A program made the position numbers and the translations under genes. The notes beneath the pieces were generated by a model that saw only the letters and a list, made by a program, of their open reading frames with translations, made no database searches and was not told the origin of the DNA. Shown piece by piece: positions 18,837-27,992 of a stretch of 64,000 nucleotides of DNA (the first letter of the stretch is position 1; each line of letters begins with the position of its first letter). The stretch spans positions 62,001 through 126,000 of the forward strand of contig NZ_AUIK01000009.1 of assembly GCF_000423665.1 (NCBI RefSeq), read 5' to 3'. Source of the DNA: Solirubrobacter soli DSM 22325 (GTDB lineage Bacteria > Actinomycetota > Thermoleophilia > Solirubrobacterales > Solirubrobacteraceae).

Positions 18837-19051
18837 CCCGCGTCCGTGTCCTGATCCGCCCCAAGGCCGGGATCCTCGACCCCCAGGGGCAGGCCGTCGA
18901 GCGGGCGCTGCCCGCGCTGGGCTTCTCCGGCGTGGCCAACGTGCACGTCGGCCGGCTCGTCGAGCTGGATGTCGAGGACGCCTCGCGGCTGCCTGAGATG
19001 TGCGAGAAGCTCCTTTCGAATCCCCTGATCGAGGATTACGAGATCCAGTGA
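18833..19051 (+). CDS. purS: FGAM synthase subunit PurS
   Basis: 72 aa small subunit that bridges PurQ and PurL so ammonia can pass. Recognised by [20 protein letters not shown] and ending [10 protein letters not shown], which is typical of PurS. ATGA overlap with purC and GTGA overlap with purQ. Confidence 0.95.
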   Translation: MTRVRVLIRPKAGILDPQGQAVERALPALGFSGVANVHVGRLVELDVEDASRLPEMCEKLLSNPLIEDYEIQ

Positions 19052-19704
19052 GATTCGGGGTCGTCCGGTTTCCGGGCTCGTGTGACGAGGTCGATGCGTT
19101 GTTGGCGGCTCGCCGCGTGGGTGCGGCTGAGCTGCTTTGGCATGGCGACGCGGACCTTCGCGGCGTCGATGCGGTGATCGTCCCCGGCGGGTTCTCCTAC
19201 GGGGACTACCTGCGGGTGGGGGCGATCGCGCGGTTCGCGCCCGTGATGGTCGAGGTCGAGAAGTTCGCCCGCGACGGCGGGCTGGTCCTGGGGATCTGCA
19301 ACGGGTTCCAGGTGCTGTGCGAGGCGGGTCTGCTCCCGGGCGCGCTGCTGCCGAACACGTCGCTGAAGTTCACCTGCCGGCAGCTCGACATCGAGGTGGT
19401 CAACGCCTCGACGGCGTGGACGAGCGCCTGTGTCGCCGGTGAGACGCTGTCGATCCCCGCGAAGCACACCACCGGCCGCTACTGGGCGCCGGACGAGGTG
19501 CTCGACGAGCTGGAGGCCTCCGGTCAGGTCGTGTTGCGCTATCGCTCGAACTTCAACGGCTCCTCGCGGGACATCGCGGGCGTGTCGAACGCCGCGGGCA
19601 ACGTGGTGGGGCTGATGCCGCATCCGGAGCACGCCGTAGACCTGCTGACCGGCTCGGCGGACGGCTTGAAGCTGTTCGAGTCGGCCGCGCGGGTGCCGGC
19701 GTGA
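19048..19704 (+). CDS. purQ: FGAM synthase glutaminase subunit PurQ
   Basis: 218 aa class I glutamine amidotransferase that supplies ammonia to PurL. The nucleophile is Cys in [13 protein letters not shown]; the catalytic His-Glu is in MPHPEHAV. The start [13 protein letters not shown] and [11 protein letters not shown] are diagnostic. GTG 19048 overlaps the purS stop. Confidence 0.96.
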   Translation: MRFGVVRFPGSCDEVDALLAARRVGAAELLWHGDADLRGVDAVIVPGGFSYGDYLRVGAIARFAPVMVEVEKFARDGGLVLGICNGFQVLCEAGLLPGALLPNTSLKFTCRQLDIEVVNASTAWTSACVAGETLSIPAKHTTGRYWAPDEVLDELEASGQVVLRYRSNFNGSSRDIAGVSNAAGNVVGLMPHPEHAVDLLTGSADGLKLFESAARVPA

Positions 19705-21899
19705 GTCGTCACCGCGAGCTCGGGCTCACCGACTTCGAGTACGACCTGATCGTCGAGAAGCTGGGGCGCGAGCCGAACGAGGTCGAGCTGGCCGTCTTCT
19801 CGCTGATGTGGAGCGAGCACTGCGGCTACAAGCACTCGCGTCGGCTCTTGAAGTCGCTGCCCACCGAGGGTCCCCGGTTGGTGTTGGGCCCCGGCGAGAA
19901 CGCGGGTGCGGTGGACGTGGGCGGTGGCCTGGCGTGCGCGTTCAAGGTCGAGTCGCACAACCATCCCTCGGCGGTCGAGCCGTTCGAGGGCGCGGCGACC
20001 GGCGTCGGCGGCATCCTGCGCGACATCTTCGCCATCGGCGCGCGGCCGATCGCCATCCTCGATTCGCTCCGGTTCGGTGAGGTGTCGTCCTCCGCCCGGT
20101 CGCGGTACCTGCTCGAGCGCGCCGTCGCCGGCATCGGCCACTACGGCAACTCGATCGGCATCGCCACCGTCGGCGGCGAGATCTACTTCGAGGGTCCGTA
20201 CGAGCAGAACTGCCTCGTCAACGCGATGGCCCTGGGTCTGATCGAGACGGACAAGCTGATCCGGAGCGCTGCGGCTGGCGTCGGGAACGTCGTCGTGCTC
20301 TTCGGCGCCAAGACGGGCCGGGACGGGATCGGCGGCGCTTCGGTCCTGGCTTCGGCCGAGCTGGATGACAGCGAGGACAAGCGGCCTTCGGTGCAGATCG
20401 GCGACCCGTTCACCGAGAAGAAGCTGCTCGAGTGCTCGTTGGATCTCCTGGACCGGGGCCTGCTGGTCGCGTTGCAGGACCTGGGCGCCGCGGGCCTCAC
20501 CTCGTCGTCGTCCGAGATGGCGGCGAAGGGCGAGGTCGGCCTCGACATCGACGTTCGCAAGGTCCCGCTCCGCGAGGCCGGCATGGAGCCGTTCGAGATC
20601 ATGGTCTCGGAGTCCCAGGAGCGGATGCTCTGCGTCGTCGAGCCCGGTCGCGTGGACGACGTGCTGGCGGTCTGCGCGCGCTGGGAGGTCGACGGGACGG
20701 CGATCGGCGTGGTCACCGACACGCGTCGCCTGCGCGTGTTCGACGGCTCGGAGTTGGTCGGCGACATGCCGGTGGAGGCGCTGGTCGACGAGTGCCCGGC
20801 GTACGACCTCGCGCCCGCGGAGCCGGCGACGCCGCTGTATCCGGCGCCGCCCGTGATGCTCTCCTCGTCCGACCCGGCCGAGGTGCTGGTGGCGCTCCTC
20901 GGGTCCTCCAACGTCGCGTCGCGCAAGTGGGCGTTCGAGCAGTACGACTCGATCGTCGGGTCGCGCACGGTGCGGCGGCCGGAGTCGGCCGACGCGGCCG
21001 TCTTGATGCTCCCGTCAGGGGACGCCGATCCGGAGACGCTGCTCTATCCGTCCGACTTGGACGGTCCGCGGCCGGCGATCGCGGTCGCCATCGACGGCAA
21101 CGGGCGACGCGTCGCCGCCGACCCCTACCGGGGCGCGGTGGAAGCCGTCTTGGAGTGCTCGGCAAACCTGGCCTGCGTGGGCGCGGAGCCGCTGGGTTTG
21201 ACGAACTGCCTGAACTTCGGCAACCCGGAGAAGCCGCACATCGCGTGGCAGTTCACGCGGGCGATCGCGGGGCTCGGCGACGCGTGCCGCGGCTTCGGGA
21301 TTCCCGTCGTGGGCGGCAACGTGTCCCTGTACAACGAGGGCGGCGAGGGCCCGATCTACCCGACGCCGGTCGTTGGCCTGGTCGGCGAGCTGCCCGACGC
21401 GCGGCGCGCTGGTCGGCTCGGTTTCGCGGCCGAGGGTGACTCGATCGCGTTGGTGAGCGCGTCGTGGTCGCCGTCGCTCGCCGCGTCGGAGCTGTCGAAG
21501 CTGCGCGGCGAGGTCGTTCGTGGGCCGCTTCCGGCGGTCGACCTCGGCTCGGTCAAGGCGCTGCACGCCGCGATCCGCCAGGCCGTGCGGGCGGGCTCGC
21601 TGTCGTCGGCGCACGATGTCGCCGAGGGCGGCGTCGCGGTGGCGCTGGCCGAGTCCTGCCTCGCGGGTGGCATCGGCGCTTCGGTGTCCGGCTTGGCGTC
21701 CGAGGAGGAGCTCTTCGGCGAGGGCCCGGGCGCGTTCCTGGTCTCCGGCCCCGCCGCGGCTTTGGACGCGTTCGGCGGCGCCGCGCGGGTCATCGGGGTC
21801 GTCGGCGGGTCGTCGGTGTCGATCGAGGGCGTGCTCGACGTGCCGCTCGACGAGCTCGGCCGCGCGTTCACCCACGGTCTCGCCTCACTCCTCCACTAG
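19701..21899 (+). CDS. purL: FGAM synthase PurL (small type)
   Basis: 732 aa, the ATP-dependent synthetase subunit for step 4 (FGAR to FGAM). Its size matches the small PurL that works with separate PurS and PurQ. Conserved parts: [34 protein letters not shown], and the second-half repeat [11 protein letters not shown] with [12 protein letters not shown] start overlaps the purQ stop. A 15-bp palindrome follows 6 nt after the stop and probably ends the operon. Confidence 0.96.
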   Translation: MSRHRELGLTDFEYDLIVEKLGREPNEVELAVFSLMWSEHCGYKHSRRLLKSLPTEGPRLVLGPGENAGAVDVGGGLACAFKVESHNHPSAVEPFEGAATGVGGILRDIFAIGARPIAILDSLRFGEVSSSARSRYLLERAVAGIGHYGNSIGIATVGGEIYFEGPYEQNCLVNAMALGLIETDKLIRSAAAGVGNVVVLFGAKTGRDGIGGASVLASAELDDSEDKRPSVQIGDPFTEKKLLECSLDLLDRGLLVALQDLGAAGLTSSSSEMAAKGEVGLDIDVRKVPLREAGMEPFEIMVSESQERMLCVVEPGRVDDVLAVCARWEVDGTAIGVVTDTRRLRVFDGSELVGDMPVEALVDECPAYDLAPAEPATPLYPAPPVMLSSSDPAEVLVALLGSSNVASRKWAFEQYDSIVGSRTVRRPESADAAVLMLPSGDADPETLLYPSDLDGPRPAIAVAIDGNGRRVAADPYRGAVEAVLECSANLACVGAEPLGLTNCLNFGNPEKPHIAWQFTRAIAGLGDACRGFGIPVVGGNVSLYNEGGEGPIYPTPVVGLVGELPDARRAGRLGFAAEGDSIALVSASWSPSLAASELSKLRGEVVRGPLPAVDLGSVKALHAAIRQAVRAGSLSSAHDVAEGGVAVALAESCLAGGIGASVSGLASEEELFGEGPGAFLVSGPAAALDAFGGAARVIGVVGGSSVSIEGVLDVPLDELGRAFTHGLASLLH

Positions 21900-21905
21900 C
21901 CACTT

Positions 21906-21940
21906 CCGAACCTAAAGGGGCCTGACCCCTTTAGGTTCGG
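21906..21940. terminator. Perfect 15-bp palindrome after purL
   Basis: CCGAACCTAAAGGGG and CCCCTTTAGGTTCGG pair perfectly around CCTGA. It lies just after the purL stop and probably terminates or stabilises the pur mRNA, although no T run follows. The AAAGGGG...CCCCTTT core resembles palindromes seen with REP-type elements in other bacteria; no second copy is visible here. Confidence 0.65.
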
Positions 21941-21973
21941 GAATACCGGTCGCCCGTCCGCGTCTTTGCGGAC

Positions 21974-22621
21974 ATGAGCCCCACGCAGACCGCCCGGACC
22001 TACGTCCCCAGCGTTCGCGGCGACGCGATGCTGCTCACCCACGGGCGCAAGGGGACGGCCGAGGATCTGCTGCTGGTGAGCGCGGCGGTCGTGTTGGACG
22101 GCGCGCTCGGCGGTCACATCCAGGTCGTCGGGCGGCGGTTCTTGGGGATCGAGCGTCGCCGCGTCGTCGCGGGAGCCTTGGTCGACGACGCGCCGCTCCT
22201 GATGGCCGACCTGCGGTCGCGCGTGCTCGAGGCCACGCCCGACGATCCGTGGGGCTGGTTCGACCGCGCGGCGCTCTTCGCGCTGGAGCGGGTGAGCGCC
22301 GAGCTCGCGGGTGCCGGTGTCACGACGCCGCTGCGGCTCTCCGGCGCCCGCCGACTGCTGCGCCACGACACCCTGATCGTGGCCGAATCCGCCGAGGACG
22401 CCGCCCGCGCGCGGTTGCTGGCCGCGCTGACGGGCGCGGGGACGTCTTCGTCGATCGCCCTCGGCGCGATCCTGCTGCACATCGGGTTGCTGGACGAGAT
22501 CGTCGGCCGCCGCGACACCCGCCGCCTCGAGTCCGCGGTCCGCGGCCTCCCTTCATCCGCCCAAGCATTCCTCGCGGTCCTGCGCGACCAGCGCCGCCGC
22601 GAAGCCCAACTCGCGTATTAG
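21974..22621 (+). CDS. GPP34 (GOLPH3-like) family protein, copy 1
   Basis: 215 aa, soluble. The pattern AMLLTHGRKGT, VSAAVVLDGALGGHIQVV, RRVVAGALVDDAPLLMADLRSRVL and WGWFDRAALFALERVSAELAGAGV resembles the actinobacterial branch of the GPP34 family, named for the Golgi phosphoprotein GOLPH3. Bacterial members are uncharacterised. It shares this pattern with the next gene, so the two are tandem paralogues. The start ATG lies 33 nt after the purL palindrome. The family call rests on my reading of the motif order and needs a profile search. Confidence 0.6.
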   Translation: MSPTQTARTYVPSVRGDAMLLTHGRKGTAEDLLLVSAAVVLDGALGGHIQVVGRRFLGIERRRVVAGALVDDAPLLMADLRSRVLEATPDDPWGWFDRAALFALERVSAELAGAGVTTPLRLSGARRLLRHDTLIVAESAEDAARARLLAALTGAGTSSSIALGAILLHIGLLDEIVGRRDTRRLESAVRGLPSSAQAFLAVLRDQRRREAQLAY

Positions 22622-22652
22622 CCGCGCGCCCGCCCGCCTCTTAGGAGTAGTC

Positions 22653-23255
22653 ATGTCCCCGGTCCTTCTCTCCGACGCGGCCCGTGTGGGGGTCGAACGC
22701 CCTTCCACGACCCGCCCGGACCTCCGCACCGACGCGATGCTGCTCACCCACGGCCGCGCCGGCACCGAGCCCCTGATCGCCACCGCCCTCCTGATCGACG
22801 CGATCCGCTCCGGCCACCTCCAGGTCCTCGAAGGCCGCCGCGTCGTCGCCGGCCGCTCCTCCGCCGACGAGCCCGCGATCCTCGCCGACCTGCGCGCCCG
22901 AGTCCTCTCCGGGCGCCCGGGCTCCCCGCAGGCATGGATCGAACGCACCGCCGAGTTCGCGTCCGACCGCATCGCCACCGAACTCGTCACCGCCGGCATC
23001 GCCATGCCCCTGAGCCCGCGCTTCGGCCGCACCTTCACGCTGTCCGTGAACGCCCGCGCCGAAGCCGCCGCCCGCACCCGGATCGCGACCGACCAGGCCC
23101 TCGCGGTCCTCCTCTACACCTGCGGCCTCCCCACCGGCGACCCGCTCCCGCCCTCCGCCCACGGGCTGCCCGACGCCGAACGAGCGCTCCTCACCGCCTT
23201 CCGCGACTACGCCCGCACCACCACCCTCACCACCGCCGACTTCCCCGCCGCATAG
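22653..23255 (+). CDS. GPP34 (GOLPH3-like) family protein, copy 2
   Basis: 200 aa; ATG with AGGAG 5 nt upstream. It repeats the layout of copy 1 (DAMLLTHGRAGT, LIDAIRSGHLQVL, RRVVAG, ADLRARVLSGRPGSPQAWIERTAEFA, ELVTAGIAMPL) with clear divergence, so the duplication is not recent. It starts 31 nt after copy 1, so the two form an operon. The last 49 nt overlap the convergent secreted-protein gene. Confidence 0.6.
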   Translation: MSPVLLSDAARVGVERPSTTRPDLRTDAMLLTHGRAGTEPLIATALLIDAIRSGHLQVLEGRRVVAGRSSADEPAILADLRARVLSGRPGSPQAWIERTAEFASDRIATELVTAGIAMPLSPRFGRTFTLSVNARAEAAARTRIATDQALAVLLYTCGLPTGDPLPPSAHGLPDAERALLTAFRDYARTTTLTTADFPAA

Positions 23256-24754
23256 GGAAACCCGTCGTCCTCGCGGACGACCGCCCGGAAGCTGTACCGC
23301 TGGGTGAAGAACGTGCGCGTGAACCGATAGCCGGCCTTGAACTTCCCGTTCCTGAGCTGGGCGGTCTTGAAGGCCATCCACTTGCCGTGAGCGAGCGCCT
23401 GCAACTCCACGAGCGTCCTCGCCTCCTCCGCCCCGGGCACCGACCCGGTGAACGTGATGCTCCTGCCGTTGCGGGTGCTCGTCTTGTCGGTCTTGAGCCG
23501 GATCGGCGCGGCGACGATCACCTTCACGGTCTGCACGGAGTCCCCGTAGCTGATCCGCACCTCCCGGTTCGACCCCTTGGCGAGCTTGACGCTGAACCGC
23601 CCCTTGCCGTCGGTCTTCGCGGTCGTCCCGTCGCTGGTCGTGACGACGACGTTGGCGAGTGGTGACCCGTCGGTCGCCTTGACCGTCCCCTTGACCAGCG
23701 GCGGCTTGCTGTAGCGCGAGTGGAGCGTTCGCCCGCCGTCGATGCGGATCGAGCCGGCGACCGGGGGGAGGGGCACCACGACCGGGGGGTCGACGGTCGT
23801 GATCGGGGAGATCGAAGCGACCGGTGTGCGTACCGCCAGTTCGAACGGTCCCACGACGGTGCTATTGCCGGCGACATCGGTCAGGACGCCGGTGAGCGAG
23901 TGGGTGCCGGTGCTCAAGCGAGCGGTATCCAGTTGCACGACGGCCGTTCCACTGCTGGCGCATGGCGTGCGAGCGACGAACGGACGCGTGCAAGACGAAC
24001 CGCCGACGCGGCTCTCTGCGACGTCCGTCCCCTCGGCGCGGAGCGTCACGGTTTCTAGACCGCCACCCGCATCCGCGAACGGAATGGCCACGTCGACGAC
24101 ACCGGAAAGCGACGCTCCGCTGAGCGCACTTCCACCAACGGCTCCTGCGAGAGTCGGCGCCTGGGTGTCGCTGAGGGTCACCTCTGCGCGGCCGACCTCG
24201 AGCCGAGCGCTGTCACCGTCGAGGCAACGCGGGCTCGGGTTGTAACACCACAACTCCAGCGAGACTCGCGTTGCGTCGAGTCGGTCCGCGGCGAGCGGCT
24301 GCGCGAAGTCCGAGCTCCCGAATTCCTTTCCGATCGGAGGCTCGTCCTGCTCGAGAACGCGCTCGTCCGCCACTGTGCGATACGGCGTGGTTGATTGGCT
24401 CGTCGTCACCCAGCGCCAGATGCGGACAGCGGAGATCGAGGTTCCGGCGGGAGCGGAGAAGCTCCACTTGGCCCCCGCGAACCCGACGCCTGGTTCAGAG
24501 AGGTTGAACAGCAACCTGCCGCCGGAGGCGCACGAGTCACTCACGGCCGGGGTGGTCGGGGTGCCCAGAGTGGGATCCCATGTTCTCTCGGCAGCCCACG
24601 ACGTCGTCGGAGCGGGCGCGTCGCCCGCTCTGCACGCCGAAACGACGTACTCACCCGCCCTCGCGGGTGCCGCGAACGCGCCCACGCACGCGGCCAATGC
24701 TGCAACGATGATCGGCCGCACGCCTCTTGCCGCAGATGCTGATCGACTACGCAC
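23207..24754 (-). CDS. Secreted modular protein with carboxypeptidase-regulatory-like repeat, copy 2
   Basis: 515 aa from GTG 24754, which overlaps the upstream gene's stop by 8 nt; GTG 24721 would match the paralogue's start better. Signal peptide ends AAPARAGEYVV. The N-terminal half is a jelly-roll-like beta domain with four paired Cys. After a Pro-rich linker comes a carboxypeptidase-regulatory-like Ig domain (VKGTVKATDGSPLANVVVTTSDG, then KGRFSVKLAKG), and a final beta domain (SITFTGSVPGAEEARTLVELQ). The last about 170 residues are nearly the same as in the adjacent paralogue, while the middle differs. Probably a cell-surface or matrix protein; ligand unknown. Confidence 0.78.
   Translation of the reverse strand: MRSRSASAARGVRPIIVAALAACVGAFAAPARAGEYVVSACRAGDAPAPTTSWAAERTWDPTLGTPTTPAVSDSCASGGRLLFNLSEPGVGFAGAKWSFSAPAGTSISAVRIWRWVTTSQSTTPYRTVADERVLEQDEPPIGKEFGSSDFAQPLAADRLDATRVSLELWCYNPSPRCLDGDSARLEVGRAEVTLSDTQAPTLAGAVGGSALSGASLSGVVDVAIPFADAGGGLETVTLRAEGTDVAESRVGGSSCTRPFVARTPCASSGTAVVQLDTARLSTGTHSLTGVLTDVAGNSTVVGPFELAVRTPVASISPITTVDPPVVVPLPPVAGSIRIDGGRTLHSRYSKPPLVKGTVKATDGSPLANVVVTTSDGTTAKTDGKGRFSVKLAKGSNREVRISYGDSVQTVKVIVAAPIRLKTDKTSTRNGRSITFTGSVPGAEEARTLVELQALAHGKWMAFKTAQLRNGKFKAGYRFTRTFFTQRYSFRAVVREDDGFPYAAGKSAVVRVVVRA
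24642..24696 (-). repeat. 55-nt exact repeat, signal-peptide region, copy A
   Basis: Identical to 26179-26233. It codes for the signal-peptide end and first mature residues (ACVGAFAAPARAGEYVV) in both tandem paralogues. Confidence 0.85.
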
Positions 24755-26267
24755 GGACGGTCACCTTGACCCGGTTGGAGGTTCCGGCGGCGTACGGGAA
24801 GCCGGGTGTGTCGTGGATCACGGCGCGGAAGGTGTACCGCTGGGTGAAGAACGTGCGCAGGAATCGGTAGCCGGCCTTGAACTTCCCGTTGCGGAGAGGG
24901 GCGGTCTTGAAGGCCATCCACTTGCCGTGGGCGAGTGCCTGCAGCTCGACGAGTGTGCTGGCGTTCTCGGCCCCGGGCACTGAGCCGGTGAAGGTGATGC
25001 TGCGCCCGTTGCGGGTGCTCGTCTTGTCGGTCTTGAGCCGGATCGGCGCGGCCACGACGACCTTCACGGTCTGCACGGAATCCCCGTAGCTGATCCGCAC
25101 CTCACGCGAGGCCCCCTTGGCCAGCTTGACGCTGAACCGCCCCTTGCTGTCGGTCTTCGCGGACGTCCCGTCGCTGGTCGTGACGATCAGGCCCGCGAGC
25201 GGGGATCCGTCACTCGCCTTCACGGTCCCTTTGACCACCGGAGGCGCGGAGTACCGCACACGTCGGCTCCCGGCACGCTCGAGCTTCAACACGCCGGCGA
25301 TCGACGGCGATGGGGCGGTCAATGGCGGCGCGGCGCTCACCCCGCCGGGAGCAGGGATCGCGGTTGAATCGACGCTGGGCCCCGGCTCGGCCGGAGGAGT
25401 CAACCGCACGAGGGAGCGATTGCCTGACGCGTCGATCAACTCCACTTGGACATTCGAGGATGCGTCACCGGAAGCATCGAGTGACAAGGTCCCCGCGGTG
25501 GGGCATGGAACCGGATCGAGGAACGGCTTCTCGCACAGAACGGTGGAATCGACCGCTCGATCGTCGATCAAGAGCGTCGCCTTCTGCAGCCCGCCGCCGC
25601 GGTCAGCGAAGGGCACGAGGATCGCGCCCGTGTCGTCGGTGGTGATGGTCGTCGCGCTCGAGGAGGGCGAGACGTCATCGCGCAACGTGATTCGAGCCGC
25701 GCCCACCCTGATGAAAGAGCGGAACCCTGCACCGCATGGCCCCGAGGCGGTACAGGACATCCCGAACGTGACGTAGCGAGTCGTCAGCCCGCCGAACACG
25801 CGTTCCGCGAATCCAGGAAATGGGTTCGCGTCACCTCCAATCGTCCAAGGAGGGCTCGGATTCGTCTCGAGGATGCTGCCTGACCCATCGCGCACGACGT
25901 AGTCGAATGCACCGTCGCCGGGGGACGTCGCATCGGCACCACCCTGCCTGCGAAGCACGAGCGTGGTGATCGCGGTGTCCGCGGGTGCCTCGAAGCGCCA
26001 AAACGCGGCCAGCGGGCCTTGTGCCAGGCCCACGTTGAAATCGACCCCGAACCCCATTCCCTCTGCACACCGGTCGTTGACCGGCGGGAGCCGGCCGGAA
26101 TCGCTGGGAGCCCATCCACTGAATGTCCCTGACCAGCCCGAGACGCGGCCGTGGGGACCGGCCGCGTCGCAGCTCTGCACGACGTACTCACCCGCCCTCG
26201 CGGGTGCCGCGAACGCGCCCACGCACGCGGCCAGACCTACAACGATGATCGCCCTCATGCCCTTCAT
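24747..26267 (-). CDS. Secreted modular protein with carboxypeptidase-regulatory-like repeat, copy 1
   Basis: 506 aa. ATG 26267 follows GGAGG at a good distance; an upstream GTG at 26297 lies inside the preceding terminator and is unlikely. Signal peptide KGMRAIIVVGLAACVGAFAAPARA. The beta-rich N-terminal domain (about 35-210) has four Cys and differs from the neighbour. The C-terminal about 170 residues (VKGTVKASDGSPLAGLIVTTSDG onward) are almost identical to copy 2. This points to duplication with a diverging recognition part and a conserved or gene-converted stalk. It is the first gene of a two-gene leftward operon. Confidence 0.78.
   Translation of the reverse strand: MKGMRAIIVVGLAACVGAFAAPARAGEYVVQSCDAAGPHGRVSGWSGTFSGWAPSDSGRLPPVNDRCAEGMGFGVDFNVGLAQGPLAAFWRFEAPADTAITTLVLRRQGGADATSPGDGAFDYVVRDGSGSILETNPSPPWTIGGDANPFPGFAERVFGGLTTRYVTFGMSCTASGPCGAGFRSFIRVGAARITLRDDVSPSSSATTITTDDTGAILVPFADRGGGLQKATLLIDDRAVDSTVLCEKPFLDPVPCPTAGTLSLDASGDASSNVQVELIDASGNRSLVRLTPPAEPGPSVDSTAIPAPGGVSAAPPLTAPSPSIAGVLKLERAGSRRVRYSAPPVVKGTVKASDGSPLAGLIVTTSDGTSAKTDSKGRFSVKLAKGASREVRISYGDSVQTVKVVVAAPIRLKTDKTSTRNGRSITFTGSVPGAENASTLVELQALAHGKWMAFKTAPLRNGKFKAGYRFLRTFFTQRYTFRAVIHDTPGFPYAAGTSNRVKVTVRA
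26179..26233 (-). repeat. 55-nt exact repeat, signal-peptide region, copy B
   Basis: Identical to 24642-24696; see that entry. Confidence 0.85.
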
Positions 26268-26282
26268 AGCCCTGCCCTCCGA

Positions 26283-26318
26283 AAACTCTCCCCCCACGCA
26301 CCCGTGGCGGGAGAGTTT
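26283..26318 (-). terminator. Rho-independent terminator of the aminotransferase gene
   Basis: AAACTCTCCC (26283-26292) and GGGAGAGTTT (26309-26318) form a 10-bp stem topped by a second 5-bp stem (CCACG/CGTGG). Read leftward, the stem is followed by TTTT, 44 nt past the aminotransferase stop. Confidence 0.8.
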
Positions 26319-26362
26319 CCATCAGTCAGGTACTACAGAGCAATCCGACGATCGTCTAGAAA

Positions 26363-27748
26363 TTACGCCATGAGGTCGTCGGCCATCGCCTCGAAGACCT
26401 GGACGTACGCGTCGACGGCGGTGTCGTCGTGGGTCACCGACAGGGTCCACTCTTCCTCGCGCCCCGGCGTCATGAAGATGCCGCGGTTCATGTTGTAGAG
26501 CCAAGCGAGCTCGGAGAGGTCCTTGTCCTGGTTGGCCTTGAAGGTCTCGTAGTCGACGATCTTCGACGGGGAGAACGTGACGCAGCCCTTGGAGCCGACG
26601 CCGACGGCGTAGCCCGGGAGGTTGTGCTTGCGGATGACCGCCTCGCAACCACTCAGGATCCGCTCGTTCAACCGATCGAGATGCTCGTAGGCGGCCGGCG
26701 TGAGGACCTCCAGCAGGTTCGCCTTGGTGGCGGCCATGCCGAGGGGATTGCCGTTGTACGTACCCACCTGGTAGACGGAGCCGTCCTCGACGGCTGCCAT
26801 GGCCTCCTCGGTGCCGCCGATCGCGCCGATCGGCGTGCCGCCTCCGAGCGCCTTCGCCAGGGTGACGAGGTCCGGCGTCACACCGAACCGCTCGGTCGCG
26901 CCACCGGCGGCGATGCAGAGACCGGTCTTGACCTCGTCGAAGATCAGCACGATCCCGTGGCGGCGGGTGATGTCGCGAACGGCCTCCAGATACCCCGGCT
27001 CCGCCAGCACGACGCCGAGGTTCATCATCGCCGGCTCCATGATCACGCAGGCGGGCTTGCGGCCCTCCGCGGTCAACCGCTCGATGCGGCGCTCCATCGC
27101 GCCCGCGTCGTTGAACGGGACCGGGACGGTCAAGTCCACGACCGCCTGCGGAATGCCCGCGCCATACGGCAGGGACGCGAGGTTCTCGTGGTCGCCGATC
27201 TTGTCGTACTCGACGCCGATCGAGACCATCACGCCGTCGTGATGTCCGTGGTACGAGCCGAAGATCTTCACGATCGTGTCGCGGCCGGTCGTGCCGCGGG
27301 CGATCCGGATCGCGTCCATCGTGGACTCGGACCCGCTGTTGGTGAACCGCCACTTCGGCAGCCCCCAGCGGCGGGCGAGCTCGTCACCCACGACCACAGC
27401 GTCCTCCGTGGGCGCCGCGAAGTGGGTACCGGACGAGTACCGCTCAGCCAGAGCAGCCCCGATCGCCGGGTGCGCGTGCCCCTGGACCATCGAGCCGAAG
27501 CCGTTGTGGAAGTCCCACATCTCGTTGCCGTCGACGTCCCAGACGCGCGGTCCTGACCCGCGCTCCAAGTAGATCGGCCAGGGGTCGCGCAGCTGGTACG
27601 ACGAGGCGACGCCACCGGCGAGGTGGACCTGCGCACGCGCGTACATCTCCTTGGACCGCTGCGTGCGGTCGTTGAGCTGCTTCTCCTCGCGCTCGACAAG
27701 CTCGGCGATGCGCTGGCGGGGAATCTGAACAGGTGCGTCAGTGGCCAT
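26363..27748 (-). CDS. Class III PLP aminotransferase (GSA-aminomutase-like)
   Basis: 461 aa from ATG 27748. Fold type I class III enzyme: TNSGSESTMDAIRIAR and FGSYHGHHDG bind PLP phosphate and ring, FDEVKTG holds the ring-nitrogen Asp, and Lys299 in TLAKALGGGTPIGA forms the Schiff base. The layout resembles glutamate-1-semialdehyde 2,1-aminomutase, but the FDEVMTGFR motif of true HemL is FDEVKTGLC here and no haem genes are nearby. It is more likely a HemL-like transaminase of unknown substrate. Divergent from purF. Confidence 0.82.
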   Translation of the reverse strand: MATDAPVQIPRQRIAELVEREEKQLNDRTQRSKEMYARAQVHLAGGVASSYQLRDPWPIYLERGSGPRVWDVDGNEMWDFHNGFGSMVQGHAHPAIGAALAERYSSGTHFAAPTEDAVVVGDELARRWGLPKWRFTNSGSESTMDAIRIARGTTGRDTIVKIFGSYHGHHDGVMVSIGVEYDKIGDHENLASLPYGAGIPQAVVDLTVPVPFNDAGAMERRIERLTAEGRKPACVIMEPAMMNLGVVLAEPGYLEAVRDITRRHGIVLIFDEVKTGLCIAAGGATERFGVTPDLVTLAKALGGGTPIGAIGGTEEAMAAVEDGSVYQVGTYNGNPLGMAATKANLLEVLTPAAYEHLDRLNERILSGCEAVIRKHNLPGYAVGVGSKGCVTFSPSKIVDYETFKANQDKDLSELAWLYNMNRGIFMTPGREEEWTLSVTHDDTAVDAYVQVFEAMADDLMA

Positions 27749-27908
27749 GGTTATCCCGTTCCCGAGTCGGACGAAGGGCCGCGCGGCGTGGCCGTGCCAG
27801 GCGGCGGAGAAAGTCAAAGGAGCCTAGTCCTCGGCGGCATCCCGTGCTTCATACGGAGCGTCACGTTCCGCGACGCGGGGTTCGACACTGTGTTGCTGCT
27901 CGATGCAC

Positions 27909-27988
27909 CCGGTTCCGCGAAACCGGCCCGATCCCCTCCGCTCGCCTTGCTAGCCTGAACCCACCGGTCGTTCCCGCCACAACCGGTT
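27909..27988 (+). promoter_or_regulatory. purF upstream region with repeated ACCGGT palindromes
   Basis: CCGGTT (27909-27914) and AACCGG (27921-27926) form a dyad with 6 nt between. ACCGGT (27963-27968) and the palindrome AACCGGTT (27981-27988) follow. A TAGCCT box at 27951-27956 would start transcription about 30 nt before the TTG start of purF. The clustered elements could be repressor sites; no regulator is assigned. Confidence 0.4.
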
Positions 27989-27992
27989 CCTC

